DNA of 64,000 nt, from the NCBI RefSeq assembly GCF_015207425.1, contig NZ_JADEWZ010000026.1, positions 1 to 64,000 of the forward strand. The letters are read 5' to 3'. A program made the position numbers and the translations under genes. The notes below the pieces were generated by a model that saw only the letters and a list, made by a program, of their open reading frames with translations, searched no databases and was not told the DNA's origin. This document shows, piece after piece, positions 17,570 through 25,691 of the stretch. The stretch is from Lusitaniella coriacea LEGE 07157. Its GTDB lineage: Bacteria; Cyanobacteriota; Cyanobacteriia; Cyanobacteriales; Spirulinaceae. The stretch's first letter is position 1, and every line of letters starts with the position of its first letter.

Positions 17570-18790
17570 ATGCTGAACGCTCAAGAAGCTGAAGCGTTGA
17601 TTTTAGAGCTAGTTTGTCCCCTTCATCGAGAACGGGATGGGGAAACAGTCGATCTTGGTGTGGCGCGCGATCGCATTTTAGCTGCAACTGTCGCCAGTCA
17701 GCTCGATTTTCCCCATTGGGATAATTCTGCAATGGATGGCTATGCGGTACGCTACGCAGACGTGCAGGACTGTCCTGTGGTGTTGGAGATTGTCGAAGAA
17801 ATTCCCGCCGGAGTTCAACCGGAAAAATCGCTGCAATCGGGACAGGCGGCGCGCATTTTTACGGGTTCTGTGATGCCGAATGGGGCGGATACAATTGTTA
17901 TTCAGGAGAATACTCAGCGCGACCGCGATCGCGTTACGATTCTTCAATCGCCTCAATTTCAAGAATTCGTCCGTCAGCGCGCTTCTTTTTACAATGCGGG
18001 AAATCCTTTATTATCACCAGGAATAGCGATTGGCGCGCCGGAAATGGCGATTCTAGCCGCCGCACAGTGTACTCAGTTGGAGGTGTATCGTCGTCCTCGC
18101 GTGGCGATTTTATCAACGGGAGATGAGTTGGTTACGCCGGATTCTCCACTGCAACCGGGACAAATTGTAGATTCCAATCAGTATGCCCTCTCTACTTTTG
18201 TGGCGCAAAACGGGGCATTGCCGCTCCCATTGGGGATTGTACGCGATCGCGCAGAACAACTCAAACAAACAATTGCGCAAGCGATTATTTCCGCAGATAT
18301 CGTTCTCTCAACAGGTGGCGTTTCGGTGGGAGAGTACGATTTGGTCGATCGCATTTTAGGAGAATTGGGGGGAGAATTGCATATTCGTTCTGTTGCGGTG
18401 AAACCGGGAAAACCCCTTACCGTTGCCACCTTCCCCCATCAAAAACATCCTTGTCTTTATTTTGGCATTCCCGGCAATCCGGTTTCTGCTTTGGTGAGTT
18501 GCTGGCGCTTTGTGCAACCTGCGTTAAAGAAATTGTCGGGATTGAGTAATTATCAACCTCAATGGATTATCGCGCGATCGCGCGACGAATTGCGCGGTGC
18601 AGTTAAGCGAGAAACCTATCTGTGGGGACAACTTACCTTCCTTGAAGGAAAGCCAGAATTCGCCCTCGCCAGGGGAAGTAAAAGTTCCGGGAATTTAATC
18701 GATCTCGCCCAAACAACTGCCCTAGCAAGGGTTCCGCTAGGAGAGAAGTTCATTCCTACGGGGGAAGAAGTGCGAGTAATGTTAATTTGA
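17570..18790 (+). CDS. moeA: Molybdopterin molybdotransferase MoeA
   Basis: This 406-residue enzyme inserts molybdate into adenylylated molybdopterin at the last step of Mo-cofactor synthesis. Motifs in order are HWDNSAMDGYAVRYADV (domain linking the N-terminal part), ARIFTGSVMPNGADTIVIQE, VAILSTGDELV and DSNQYAL. These are followed by LSTGGVSVGEYD and KPGKPLTVA, the MoCF-binding region, and FGIPGNPVSALV. The length fits the family. No other Mo-cofactor gene is adjacent. Relevant cofactor users in cyanobacteria include nitrate reductase. Confidence 0.95.
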   Translation: MLNAQEAEALILELVCPLHRERDGETVDLGVARDRILAATVASQLDFPHWDNSAMDGYAVRYADVQDCPVVLEIVEEIPAGVQPEKSLQSGQAARIFTGSVMPNGADTIVIQENTQRDRDRVTILQSPQFQEFVRQRASFYNAGNPLLSPGIAIGAPEMAILAAAQCTQLEVYRRPRVAILSTGDELVTPDSPLQPGQIVDSNQYALSTFVAQNGALPLPLGIVRDRAEQLKQTIAQAIISADIVLSTGGVSVGEYDLVDRILGELGGELHIRSVAVKPGKPLTVATFPHQKHPCLYFGIPGNPVSALVSCWRFVQPALKKLSGLSNYQPQWIIARSRDELRGAVKRETYLWGQLTFLEGKPEFALARGSKSSGNLIDLAQTTALARVPLGEKFIPTGEEVRVMLI

Positions 18791-18829
18791 ATTGGCGGAA
18801 TTGGGAACTTTAAAACTCGCTCTTCAGTT

Positions 18830-20935
18830 TCACCACAAACTCGCTTCCTGTTTCTGAATTAGACCCCAAATTTGCCAGCATTGTATTACGCAAGAAGGAT
18901 CCTTCCATATGTTATGGTAATATCCCTCCCCTCTAAACTTGATGTAGTTAGGGGGTATTTCTCTGCTGCGACTCCTTACATAATCTCTTGCGGTTGGGAG
19001 ATGTCCCTCTTCTGTGGAGAGGTCAAAGATATAATCTTCGTAATACAACCAGTTTTTATTCACTCTCCATCCCACACGATCTCCGAACTTGTCCCAGGCT
19101 TCTTCATAGTATTGACCATCCAGTATTCCACCACAAAACTGATAAATCCGTTTCTGGACACTGAAGCCAAAGCGCCCGTTACTCGCTTGTACCCAGAGTC
19201 GATCGATTGTTTGCAGGTCGGCGCAAGGAAATTTCTCAATGGAATTAGGATTAAGCCAACCTTCATTGGTGCGTCCTGCAATTTCAAGCATCACCCTCGC
19301 TGTTTCTTCATCTGCTTCCTTCCATTTCTTCGCTCTCAGCAACTCTCGCAGCTTGGTGTAGTCCGCACCTTTCTCTGACTTCAGCTCAACAGCATTCAAT
19401 GGATCGCTCTCGTACGCTTCACAAGCCTTAACGTGAGAGAAGATACTCGAAAAAGCCTCACGCGCCCACCCGACTCTATAGGTCCACTGTACTCCTTGAA
19501 CACCATAAACAATCGGTAGATGTCCCTTGGGTGCTGAGAGGTCAAAAGTCAAGTCATTGTAATACAACCAATTATCATTCACTTTCCATCCGACCCGATC
19601 TCCAAAGCACTCCCAATTTTTCTTTTCTTCTTGATAAATGCATTTCTGACAGCTAAAGCCAAAGCGTCCACCACTCGCTTTCGTCCAGAGTTCGTCAATC
19701 GTTTGCAGTTCAGCACACGGAATTTTCTTAATGAACTTAAAATTGAGCAAGCTTTCCTTTGCAAATCCGGAAACCTCAAGCATCAACTTTGTAGTTTCTT
19801 TGTCTGCTTCCCTCCATTTCTTTGCTCTCAACAATTCCCGAAGTTTAGTGTAATCCGCGCCTTTCTCCGACTTCAATTCAACCGTATCTAACGGCTCGAT
19901 TTCTTTCGCTGGGGGAGCTGGTTTTTCAGCCTCGGGTTTTGGAGGAGGAGTAACAGGTGTAGCTTTGCTTCCTGCGCCACTAGGAGAAGGACTTGGAGGT
20001 TGAGGAGATGGTTTTGTAGACTGCTGTCCCAATTTCGTAACAACCCGCTCGTAAGCATTGATAACCCTTGAATTCCCAGGATCGAGCATCCAAACTCTGC
20101 GTAAAAGTTGCTTGGCAAGAATTAAATTTCCTTCCGCTTCCGCCTCAAACGCATCTTCTCTCAATGCCGCAATATCGCTCTCATTTGGTCTGATGTAGTC
20201 GGGAAGCAGAATGTAATGATACTTGGTTGCTGGTTCAACAATCGAATAGGGAATTTGCCGGGGTTTTTTGTACTCCCGATTAATCTCCTTCACTCGCAAC
20301 CGCAAGTGACTGCACAACCGTTCTACCGTCGCGCAATTACTTTCCCCCTGAATCCGCAACGCCTCCAACAACGCATAGGTGAACGCGCCTTGTCCCAATT
20401 CCTCAATCTCGTAGGACTTCTCGCTGGGACTGCACGAGGCAATCGTAATTACGCCCTTTTGCTTTTCCCCACCAATTCCCAAACCTGTTTTTGCGCCTTC
20501 ATTGCGACAGGCATCGAGAAACAACACCACATTATCCGCACCGCAACCGCGCAGGCGTTCAGTAACGTAGTTGAGGGGAATGGCTGTGTTTTCAACCGCT
20601 CTTGGATTGCCATCGCAAGGCATCAAGTAATCGCGTCCCTCGTGACGAACCCCGTGTCCGCTAAAAAAGAACCAGAAGTTATCCCCATCACCCAAACACG
20701 GTACAGAAAAGAAGTCTACAAGAAACGAGTAAAGGTTGGCATAGGTGGGTTGCGTGGATTGATAGGAACCATCGGCTGCAAGAATTTCCGGAGAATTATC
20801 AGAAAAGTAGAAAATTTGGTCAAACTGCGCTTTTTCGAGAAACTCACACATCGCCTCTGCATCTCGCACCGCACAGGAGAGGGATTGCAGGCGTTGATAG
20901 GTATTGATGCCGATAACGAATGCCCAATTTGCCAT
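18830..20935 (-). CDS. Caspase-family protease with two C-terminal GUN4 domains
   Basis: The 701-residue protein starts MANWAFVIGINTYQ, the opening of a C14 caspase-like (orthocaspase) domain spanning about 1-245. The catalytic dyad is His94 in FSGHGVR and Cys143 in LFLDACRNEG. Residues 255-302 look like one TPR-type helix pair. Residues 306-345 form a Pro/Lys-rich linker. GUN4-like domains follow at about 358-505 and 522-665. Each has DYTKLRELLRAKKW, a Cys-containing P-C-A-(E/D)-L-Q-T-I-D segment, GRFGFS and FGDRVGW. GUN4 binds bilins or porphyrins in photosynthetic organisms, but such modules also serve as sensors fused to signalling enzymes. It is directly downstream of the Pepco gene. I expect a pair activated by stress or infection. 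Confidence 0.9.
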   Translation of the reverse strand: MANWAFVIGINTYQRLQSLSCAVRDAEAMCEFLEKAQFDQIFYFSDNSPEILAADGSYQSTQPTYANLYSFLVDFFSVPCLGDGDNFWFFFSGHGVRHEGRDYLMPCDGNPRAVENTAIPLNYVTERLRGCGADNVVLFLDACRNEGAKTGLGIGGEKQKGVITIASCSPSEKSYEIEELGQGAFTYALLEALRIQGESNCATVERLCSHLRLRVKEINREYKKPRQIPYSIVEPATKYHYILLPDYIRPNESDIAALREDAFEAEAEGNLILAKQLLRRVWMLDPGNSRVINAYERVVTKLGQQSTKPSPQPPSPSPSGAGSKATPVTPPPKPEAEKPAPPAKEIEPLDTVELKSEKGADYTKLRELLRAKKWREADKETTKLMLEVSGFAKESLLNFKFIKKIPCAELQTIDELWTKASGGRFGFSCQKCIYQEEKKNWECFGDRVGWKVNDNWLYYNDLTFDLSAPKGHLPIVYGVQGVQWTYRVGWAREAFSSIFSHVKACEAYESDPLNAVELKSEKGADYTKLRELLRAKKWKEADEETARVMLEIAGRTNEGWLNPNSIEKFPCADLQTIDRLWVQASNGRFGFSVQKRIYQFCGGILDGQYYEEAWDKFGDRVGWRVNKNWLYYEDYIFDLSTEEGHLPTARDYVRSRSREIPPNYIKFRGEGYYHNIWKDPSCVIQCWQIWGLIQKQEASLW

Positions 20936-21011
20936 AACTTTTTGCGTTGCAGATTTTCTCGTTTGGGAGCGAGTTTCACAATTCGTCTCGAACCCAAGGC
21001 GGAGGATTGGT

Positions 21012-21386
21012 TTAACTGTTTTCCGCTCGTTTGAATTTCAGTGTAATTGCACCCTTGGCTTCCACGCCGATGCCTGTTCCCATCAGTTTAACGTCTCCAT
21101 CGCCCGTAATCTCGACGGACAATTCTACTTCATCCAAGTGCATTCCCGACCGATTTTCGGCTTCTTGGGCGGCTTGTTTAAAAATCCCGCCCACCAACGC
21201 AAGAAATTCCGACATATTGTCTTCAAGCTTCTCAACACTCACTTGAACGCTGTTGACGGCTTTGATTGCTGTTGCTTTTGGGTTCCAGGGATTGCTGGAA
21301 TTTGAACCTTTGTCACCTGTAACGGTTTGTGCGGGTTCTGCGGTGACAATCCAGATTTTTGGGGAGGTTTCGTTATTTTGTTCCAT
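21012..21386 (-). CDS. Pepco domain-containing protein
   Basis: The 124-residue protein matches what I remember of the Pepco domain. It begins with a beta strand KIWIVTAEPAQTV and a Gly/Ser-rich loop. Then come VNSVQVSVEKLEDNMSEFLA and a helix. The C-terminus reads GMHLDEVELSVEITGDGDVK followed by KGAITLKFKR. Aravind and colleagues described Pepco as a small adaptor found beside peptidases (caspase, trypsin-like) in NTP-dependent conflict systems. Here it lies 76 bp upstream of the caspase-GUN4 gene on the same strand, exactly the expected arrangement. It probably links the protease to a sensor. Confidence 0.78.
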   Translation of the reverse strand: MEQNNETSPKIWIVTAEPAQTVTGDKGSNSSNPWNPKATAIKAVNSVQVSVEKLEDNMSEFLALVGGIFKQAAQEAENRSGMHLDEVELSVEITGDGDVKLMGTGIGVEAKGAITLKFKRAENS

Positions 21387-21553
21387 GTCGTTTGAGGATT
21401 ATTGGGTGAGGAAAAAGGGAGGCGCAAATGCTGAGTTTTAGACTCTCTTTTTCCATTATTCACTCTCACCCTTTTGTATTACCACTGGTAAATCTGGGGA
21501 ATATTCTTCAAGGCGCGACTGTAAAGAGATACGCTTTCAGCAACACGCGCACG

Positions 21554-22228
21554 CTACGCATTCAAACCCGCTGCAAATTCCCGATGTTCCGATGTCTGCA
21601 ATCCCTCCTGAAGAACGCCCAACACCTCCCCCAAATCTTCCCTCTGCAACGCCGCCACCGACAACCACAACCCCGGAAACGCTTCGCTGCGAATAATTCC
21701 CTGCTCATCCGGTTCTAATGCCACATATCGCCCTTCTCGCAAGCGGAACCAATCGAGGCGATTCTCGTAACTCTGCCATACGAGATACTCCTTGACTCCA
21801 TTGCGTCGGTAAGCGTTGAATTTATCATTGAGGTCGTAGGATGCGCTACTCGCTGCCACTTCTGCAATCAATTCCGGTACGCCGTCGATATAATCATCCT
21901 CGCTAATGCTCGAAGTTCCCCCCACCTCCAAGCGCAGAAGCGCATCGGGTTGCACTTCGTTATCCGCATCCAACCGCACGGTTGCATTATCCTGTAAATC
22001 GACACCGGGAGTTGTCGCCTTATAGACGAAAAGCCAACCAATAATGGCAGCGTGGGGTCTACCATGACGAGTTGTGCGTACAGGGGAAGCCACGTAAACC
22101 ACTCCTTCAATTAATTCTGCTTTTTTCGTTGAGGGCATTGCCCAATAGCGACGCTCGAATTCGTAGCGGGTTAAACGATCTCCGCTTTCGAGAGGGGGAA
22201 GATTGAGAATTGTCGATATTGCCGACAT
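21554..22228 (-). CDS. Uma2 family endonuclease-like protein (DUF820)
   Basis: From the ATG at 22228 the protein is 224 residues with a PD-(D/E)XK nuclease fold. Visible family features are RYEFERRYWAMPS, KAELIEGVVYVAS, the Asp in VQPDALLRL (Asp95), Glu123 in PELIAEVAASS and Lys136/Lys146 in DKFNAYRRNGVKEYLVW. Uma2-type genes are amplified in cyanobacteria, and their biological role is unclear. It follows the same strand as the Pepco/caspase pair but is separated by 167 bp, so membership in that module is doubtful. Confidence 0.87.
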   Translation of the reverse strand: MSAISTILNLPPLESGDRLTRYEFERRYWAMPSTKKAELIEGVVYVASPVRTTRHGRPHAAIIGWLFVYKATTPGVDLQDNATVRLDADNEVQPDALLRLEVGGTSSISEDDYIDGVPELIAEVAASSASYDLNDKFNAYRRNGVKEYLVWQSYENRLDWFRLREGRYVALEPDEQGIIRSEAFPGLWLSVAALQREDLGEVLGVLQEGLQTSEHREFAAGLNA

Positions 22229-22535
22229 GGTAAAGAGTTGAGGCTTTTTTTGATTGTACGCGATCGCGTGTGGGGATACCTCTATCGCTACAGCCAAGAG
22301 TATTAGGACATCGGTGAAGGTGAGCAGGGGAAGCGGGGGGAGAGATGCTGTGAGTTCGGACTATCCTAACTGTTATAACTTTACCGCTCGATACCCAACA
22401 CTGGTTTTAATTGAACTGTTTCAGGCTTATTCTTTTTTAGCAATAAATCTTAAAAAAGAGTTACAAATGAGGTAGTATTTGGAAAGAAATTTATCTCTTT
22501 TTAGATAATTGCAAACGGTTTGAGAATTGACTGTT
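22229..22535. other. Divergent intergenic spacer, no gene seen
   Basis: These 307 bp lie between the Uma2 gene and clpS. The stretch has a HIP1-type site near 22259 and no recognisable RNA or coding region. Promoters for both flanking genes should be here. Confidence 0.45.
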
Positions 22536-22862
22536 ATGAGTAAAGAACTTTCTTATCCCATCAAGATGATGGCAACAAGTCCAACAATTGCACCAACACA
22601 GTCCCGTCAAGTTGTTCGCAAGCCCTATCCCAACTATAAGGTGATCGTCCTCAACGACGACTTCAATACATTTCAACACGTTGCCGAGTGCTTAATGAAG
22701 TATATCCCAGGGATGACAAGCGATGTCGCCTGGAACCTCACCGAACAAATCCACAACGAAGGACAGGCAATTGTTTGGACTGGCCCTCAAGAACCCGCAG
22801 AACTGTATCATCAACAGTTAAGCAGAGCAGGCTTAACAATGGCTCCCCTAGAGGCAGCTTAG
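22536..22862 (+). CDS. clpS: ATP-dependent Clp protease adaptor ClpS
   Basis: This 108-residue adaptor delivers N-degron substrates to ClpAP/ClpCP. The core motif YKVIVLNDDFNTFQHVAECL holds the Asn-Asp-Asp that binds the N-terminal residue. It is followed by GMTSDVAWNLTEQIHNEGQA and VWTGPQEPAELYHQQL. I start at the ATG at 22536. A TTG two codons earlier and an ATG at 22566 are alternatives. The DUF2103 gene follows 39 bp downstream, a pairing common in cyanobacteria. Confidence 0.92.
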   Translation: MSKELSYPIKMMATSPTIAPTQSRQVVRKPYPNYKVIVLNDDFNTFQHVAECLMKYIPGMTSDVAWNLTEQIHNEGQAIVWTGPQEPAELYHQQLSRAGLTMAPLEAA

Positions 22863-22901
22863 TCCATTTGCTCTCACCCTTAAAACTCTCCCCTAAAGCC
22901 C

Positions 22902-23192
22902 ATGAGTCGTTCGAGTGAAGGAAGATTAGTTTGGAATCATTCAACCCATCTTGCTGGGTTGATTCCTATTTTAGAGCGGCTGATTAAGCATCACGGAATT
23001 CGCACCGTTACGCCGGGAGTTATTGGAAGGGCGAAAGGTCATATTCCTCAACTCAAACTTCGCATTTCCGTCCCCATTCGTGGCGGATTCAAAGTGATTG
23101 CGCGTCAAGGAAAAACCGTGCAAGAAGTCTTTATTATCACGAACTTGAATCAAACAGAATTGGAGGGCGCGATCGCGCAAGCCATAAAGTAG
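22902..23192 (+). CDS. DUF2103 family protein
   Basis: This is a 96-residue basic protein. The family pattern is visible: RLVWNHSTHLAGLIPILERL, VTPGVIGRAKG, RISVPIRGGFKVIARQGKTV, and QEVFIITNL. It has been annotated as a predicted metal-binding protein, but the evidence for metal is weak here. It probably shares a transcript with clpS. Confidence 0.85.
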   Translation: MSRSSEGRLVWNHSTHLAGLIPILERLIKHHGIRTVTPGVIGRAKGHIPQLKLRISVPIRGGFKVIARQGKTVQEVFIITNLNQTELEGAIAQAIK

Positions 23193-23223
23193 TTATATAA
23201 TCACTCGAATGCCGATTCAGCTT

Positions 23224-23514
23224 ATGTCAACTCAAAACGCAACGAAGATTCAAATCGAACGCCAACCCGATTCCAATCGCCTCAACGAACTTGGCGTTAA
23301 AAGTTGGTCGATTTGGGAAAAAGAAGTATCCGAATTTCCCTGGACTTACGATACCTCAGAAACCTGTTATTTTCTCGAAGGCGATGTTATCGTTACTCCC
23401 GACGGTGGCGAGTCGGTTTCTATGGGAAAAGGAGATTTAGTCACTTTTCCGGCGGGAATGTCTTGCACCTGGAACATTCTCAAACCCGTGAGAAAACACT
23501 ATCAATTTGATTGA
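23224..23514 (+). CDS. Cupin domain protein (DUF861/EutQ-like)
   Basis: The 96-residue single cupin has the pattern SWSIWEKEVSEFPWTY, ETCYFLEGDVIVTPDGGE, GDLVTFPAGMSCTW and a terminal RKHYQFD. This matches small DUF861 cupins. The usual metal His pair is not obvious, as Glu and Cys occupy the corresponding first motif. An in-frame ATG lies five codons upstream at 23209. It is 31 bp after DUF2103 and might be in the same operon. The substrate is unknown. Confidence 0.82.
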   Translation: MSTQNATKIQIERQPDSNRLNELGVKSWSIWEKEVSEFPWTYDTSETCYFLEGDVIVTPDGGESVSMGKGDLVTFPAGMSCTWNILKPVRKHYQFD

Positions 23515-23571
23515 GCGGGAAATTCTGGAATGGGGTGTTATGGTATTACTGCATTGCCTTAACGACCGACT

Positions 23572-24201
23572 ATGCCCTATATCAACCAAATTCAAACCAG
23601 CGCTTCAGAAAGTCGCCTCGAAAAGCTTATCGCAGAACGCTTGAAACCGGGAGCAGATAAAGCGAAAATTGATGCTCGAATTTGGGATTTATTCGGCGAA
23701 ACCTGGGCGGTTATGTTTACGGATTTGTCTGGGTTTTCTCGTTCCGTTGCAGAGTTTGGCATCATTCACTTCCTGCAAATTATTTACGAATCCCAGCGCC
23801 TCCTCGTTCCCTGTATTGACCGTTACGACGGGATTTTGCTGAAAACGGAAGGGGACAGTATGCTGGTGATTTTTCGCCAAGCGAGAAAAGCTGCTGCCTG
23901 CGCGATCGCGATGCAACGAGCCGCAAAACGTTACAATCAGGACAAGCCCGATACAGAAAAAATATTACTTTGTGTGGGTTTGGGCTATGGAAAAATCTTG
24001 AAAATTGGCGATCGCGATGTTTTTGGCCCAGAAGTTAATGCAGCCAGTAAACTAGGGGAAGATACCGCCAAAGCTTGGGAAATATTGGGAACGGGAACCG
24101 TCGCAGAACATCTTAAAACCCTCAATAAAATTAGCCTCGAACCCATTTCAACCATTCCCCCTGGCGCAAAACAGGCATTTCGCATCATCTATCCCCTTTG
24201 A
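23572..24201 (+). CDS. Class III adenylate/guanylate cyclase domain protein
   Basis: The 209-residue protein consists almost only of a cyclase homology domain. The two metal-binding Asp are Asp51 in VMFTDLSGFSRSV and Asp95 in LLKTEGDSMLVIF. Other family features are AAACAIAMQRAAKRYNQ, LCVGLGYGKIL and VFGPEVNAASKLGED. It has no sensor or membrane part, so regulation would have to come from a partner. The purine-specifying residues cannot be called safely. It could make cAMP or be a degenerate cyclase. Confidence 0.85.
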   Translation: MPYINQIQTSASESRLEKLIAERLKPGADKAKIDARIWDLFGETWAVMFTDLSGFSRSVAEFGIIHFLQIIYESQRLLVPCIDRYDGILLKTEGDSMLVIFRQARKAAACAIAMQRAAKRYNQDKPDTEKILLCVGLGYGKILKIGDRDVFGPEVNAASKLGEDTAKAWEILGTGTVAEHLKTLNKISLEPISTIPPGAKQAFRIIYPL

Positions 24202-24214
24202 ACGTTTTTTGATA

Positions 24215-25564
24215 CTACACAATTGAAGACTGATTCTCCAAAAACACGTAACCGTGTGCCTCTAAGCCCGTTAGAGTACTCTTGAACTTGTTAAATACTT
24301 CTTCCCAACTTGTTTCTTCGAGAGTCTCTAAATCAATCGGTCTAAATTTTAACCAGCGCTCAACCAAAAACTCTATTGATTGGGAACCTTCAAATAATGG
24401 CGGTAGCAAACAAGCAGCAAGGGTAACATCTAAGGAAACTACTTTTCCACCATCGATGGGGAGTAGCTTTCCAACATCTAAGAGCGTTAAGTTTTGACAA
24501 CAATTGCTGAGTTCTTGTTTGACCTCTGAGGTTTTTAGTTGTGGGTGAAGGTTGACTTTTGCAGCTTTCCAGTCTTCATCCGTCCATTGTTCAATAGGAA
24601 GAAATGCTTGAGATTGACCTGGATGTCCGCACCAAAAATCTAAAAGGCGATGTGCGGGATGAAGTAGCTCAAATAGATGAAGCTTTTCCTCGATAGTTGC
24701 TTCTGGCAAAGATAGTGCCAAAAAAACAGGCAAGTCTTCAGGATTTTCAAACAACTCCATTAAATCCCACTGTCGCCAATTAACCATATCAATGAATTCT
24801 AAGCCTGCAACTTGTAAGGCAGCAAACAAATCGGGAATTGTGAATCCTTTATCTCCTTGAAAAAGATAATTCATTAAAGTTTCCTCTTTTCGAGTATCAT
24901 CATCCTCATATTTTGAACTCCAGGTTGTTTTCTTGAGATCGACTCCATTTTTTAGAGATTTTATTATTTCTACAGCAATATCAATTTCCATCTCTTCTGG
25001 GTTATCGTTCATTAATCCCATTAACTTGAAAGCTGACTGCGCTCGAAAATAACTGAAACGTTGTAACGAACTATGGAGATTACTACGAATAATTCCTTGT
25101 GGTTTCAGTACAGACTTCATTGCCTGAAGAGCCTGACTTGGATCGGGAAATAGATAGAGTAGTTCGTCACAATTAATATAGTCAAATTCCAGTTCTAAGT
25201 TAGGTAAATCATCAATTCCAAGAACATGAAACTCGCCTTGCTGACAGTTTTGATATTTAAATCGTTCGCGAGCTAGCTCAATAGAACGTTCTGATAGATC
25301 GATTCCAATGATTTTTGCTCCTGGGTTGGCGAATGCTAATGCTAGGGCTTTATATCCTGTGCCACAACCTGCATCTAGAATAAGCTTGCCCTCAGATTCA
25401 ATGACTTTTTGATTTCTTAAATAATAAGGTGTAGCTAAATTATGAATATAAAGTAGATTTGGACGGTCTTTAGGAGATTCGTCAATCAAAAATCTAGGGT
25501 AGGGACCAAAGTCGAATTGTTGGCGAATTTTGTTTTTCAGTTCAGTAGCATTTTTATCTGTCAT
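24215..25564 (-). CDS. Class I SAM-dependent methyltransferase with a long C-terminal region
   Basis: The 449-residue protein has an N-terminal methyltransferase domain. Motif I is ILDAGCGTGYKALALA, motif II is GIDLSERSIELARERF, and a later strand contains YINCDELLYLFPDP. An FGPYPRFLIDESP segment precedes motif I. About 250 residues follow with no domain I recognise, including LDFWCGHPGQSQAFLP and RWLKFRPIDLETLEE. From memory, proteins of this build occur across cyanobacteria beside SAM-dependent pathways. The substrate is unknown. The gene is convergent with the cyclase gene. Confidence 0.78.
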   Translation of the reverse strand: MTDKNATELKNKIRQQFDFGPYPRFLIDESPKDRPNLLYIHNLATPYYLRNQKVIESEGKLILDAGCGTGYKALALAFANPGAKIIGIDLSERSIELARERFKYQNCQQGEFHVLGIDDLPNLELEFDYINCDELLYLFPDPSQALQAMKSVLKPQGIIRSNLHSSLQRFSYFRAQSAFKLMGLMNDNPEEMEIDIAVEIIKSLKNGVDLKKTTWSSKYEDDDTRKEETLMNYLFQGDKGFTIPDLFAALQVAGLEFIDMVNWRQWDLMELFENPEDLPVFLALSLPEATIEEKLHLFELLHPAHRLLDFWCGHPGQSQAFLPIEQWTDEDWKAAKVNLHPQLKTSEVKQELSNCCQNLTLLDVGKLLPIDGGKVVSLDVTLAACLLPPLFEGSQSIEFLVERWLKFRPIDLETLEETSWEEVFNKFKSTLTGLEAHGYVFLENQSSIV

Positions 25565-25691
25565 TTTGCACCACCTTTATCTAATGTTCTAAGAGTAATA
25601 AAAGAGTTTCTAGATTCTGATTGTCTCAACTTTTTGTGCAAATTCCGATTTTGAATTTAGATCTAACTAAACTGTTAAAATAATTCAATGC

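Noticed and set aside
20216-21034. 272-codon frame on the plus strand across the caspase gene
   Set aside because: It lies opposite a coherent caspase-GUN4 protein and reads as Phe/Arg-rich noise without motifs.
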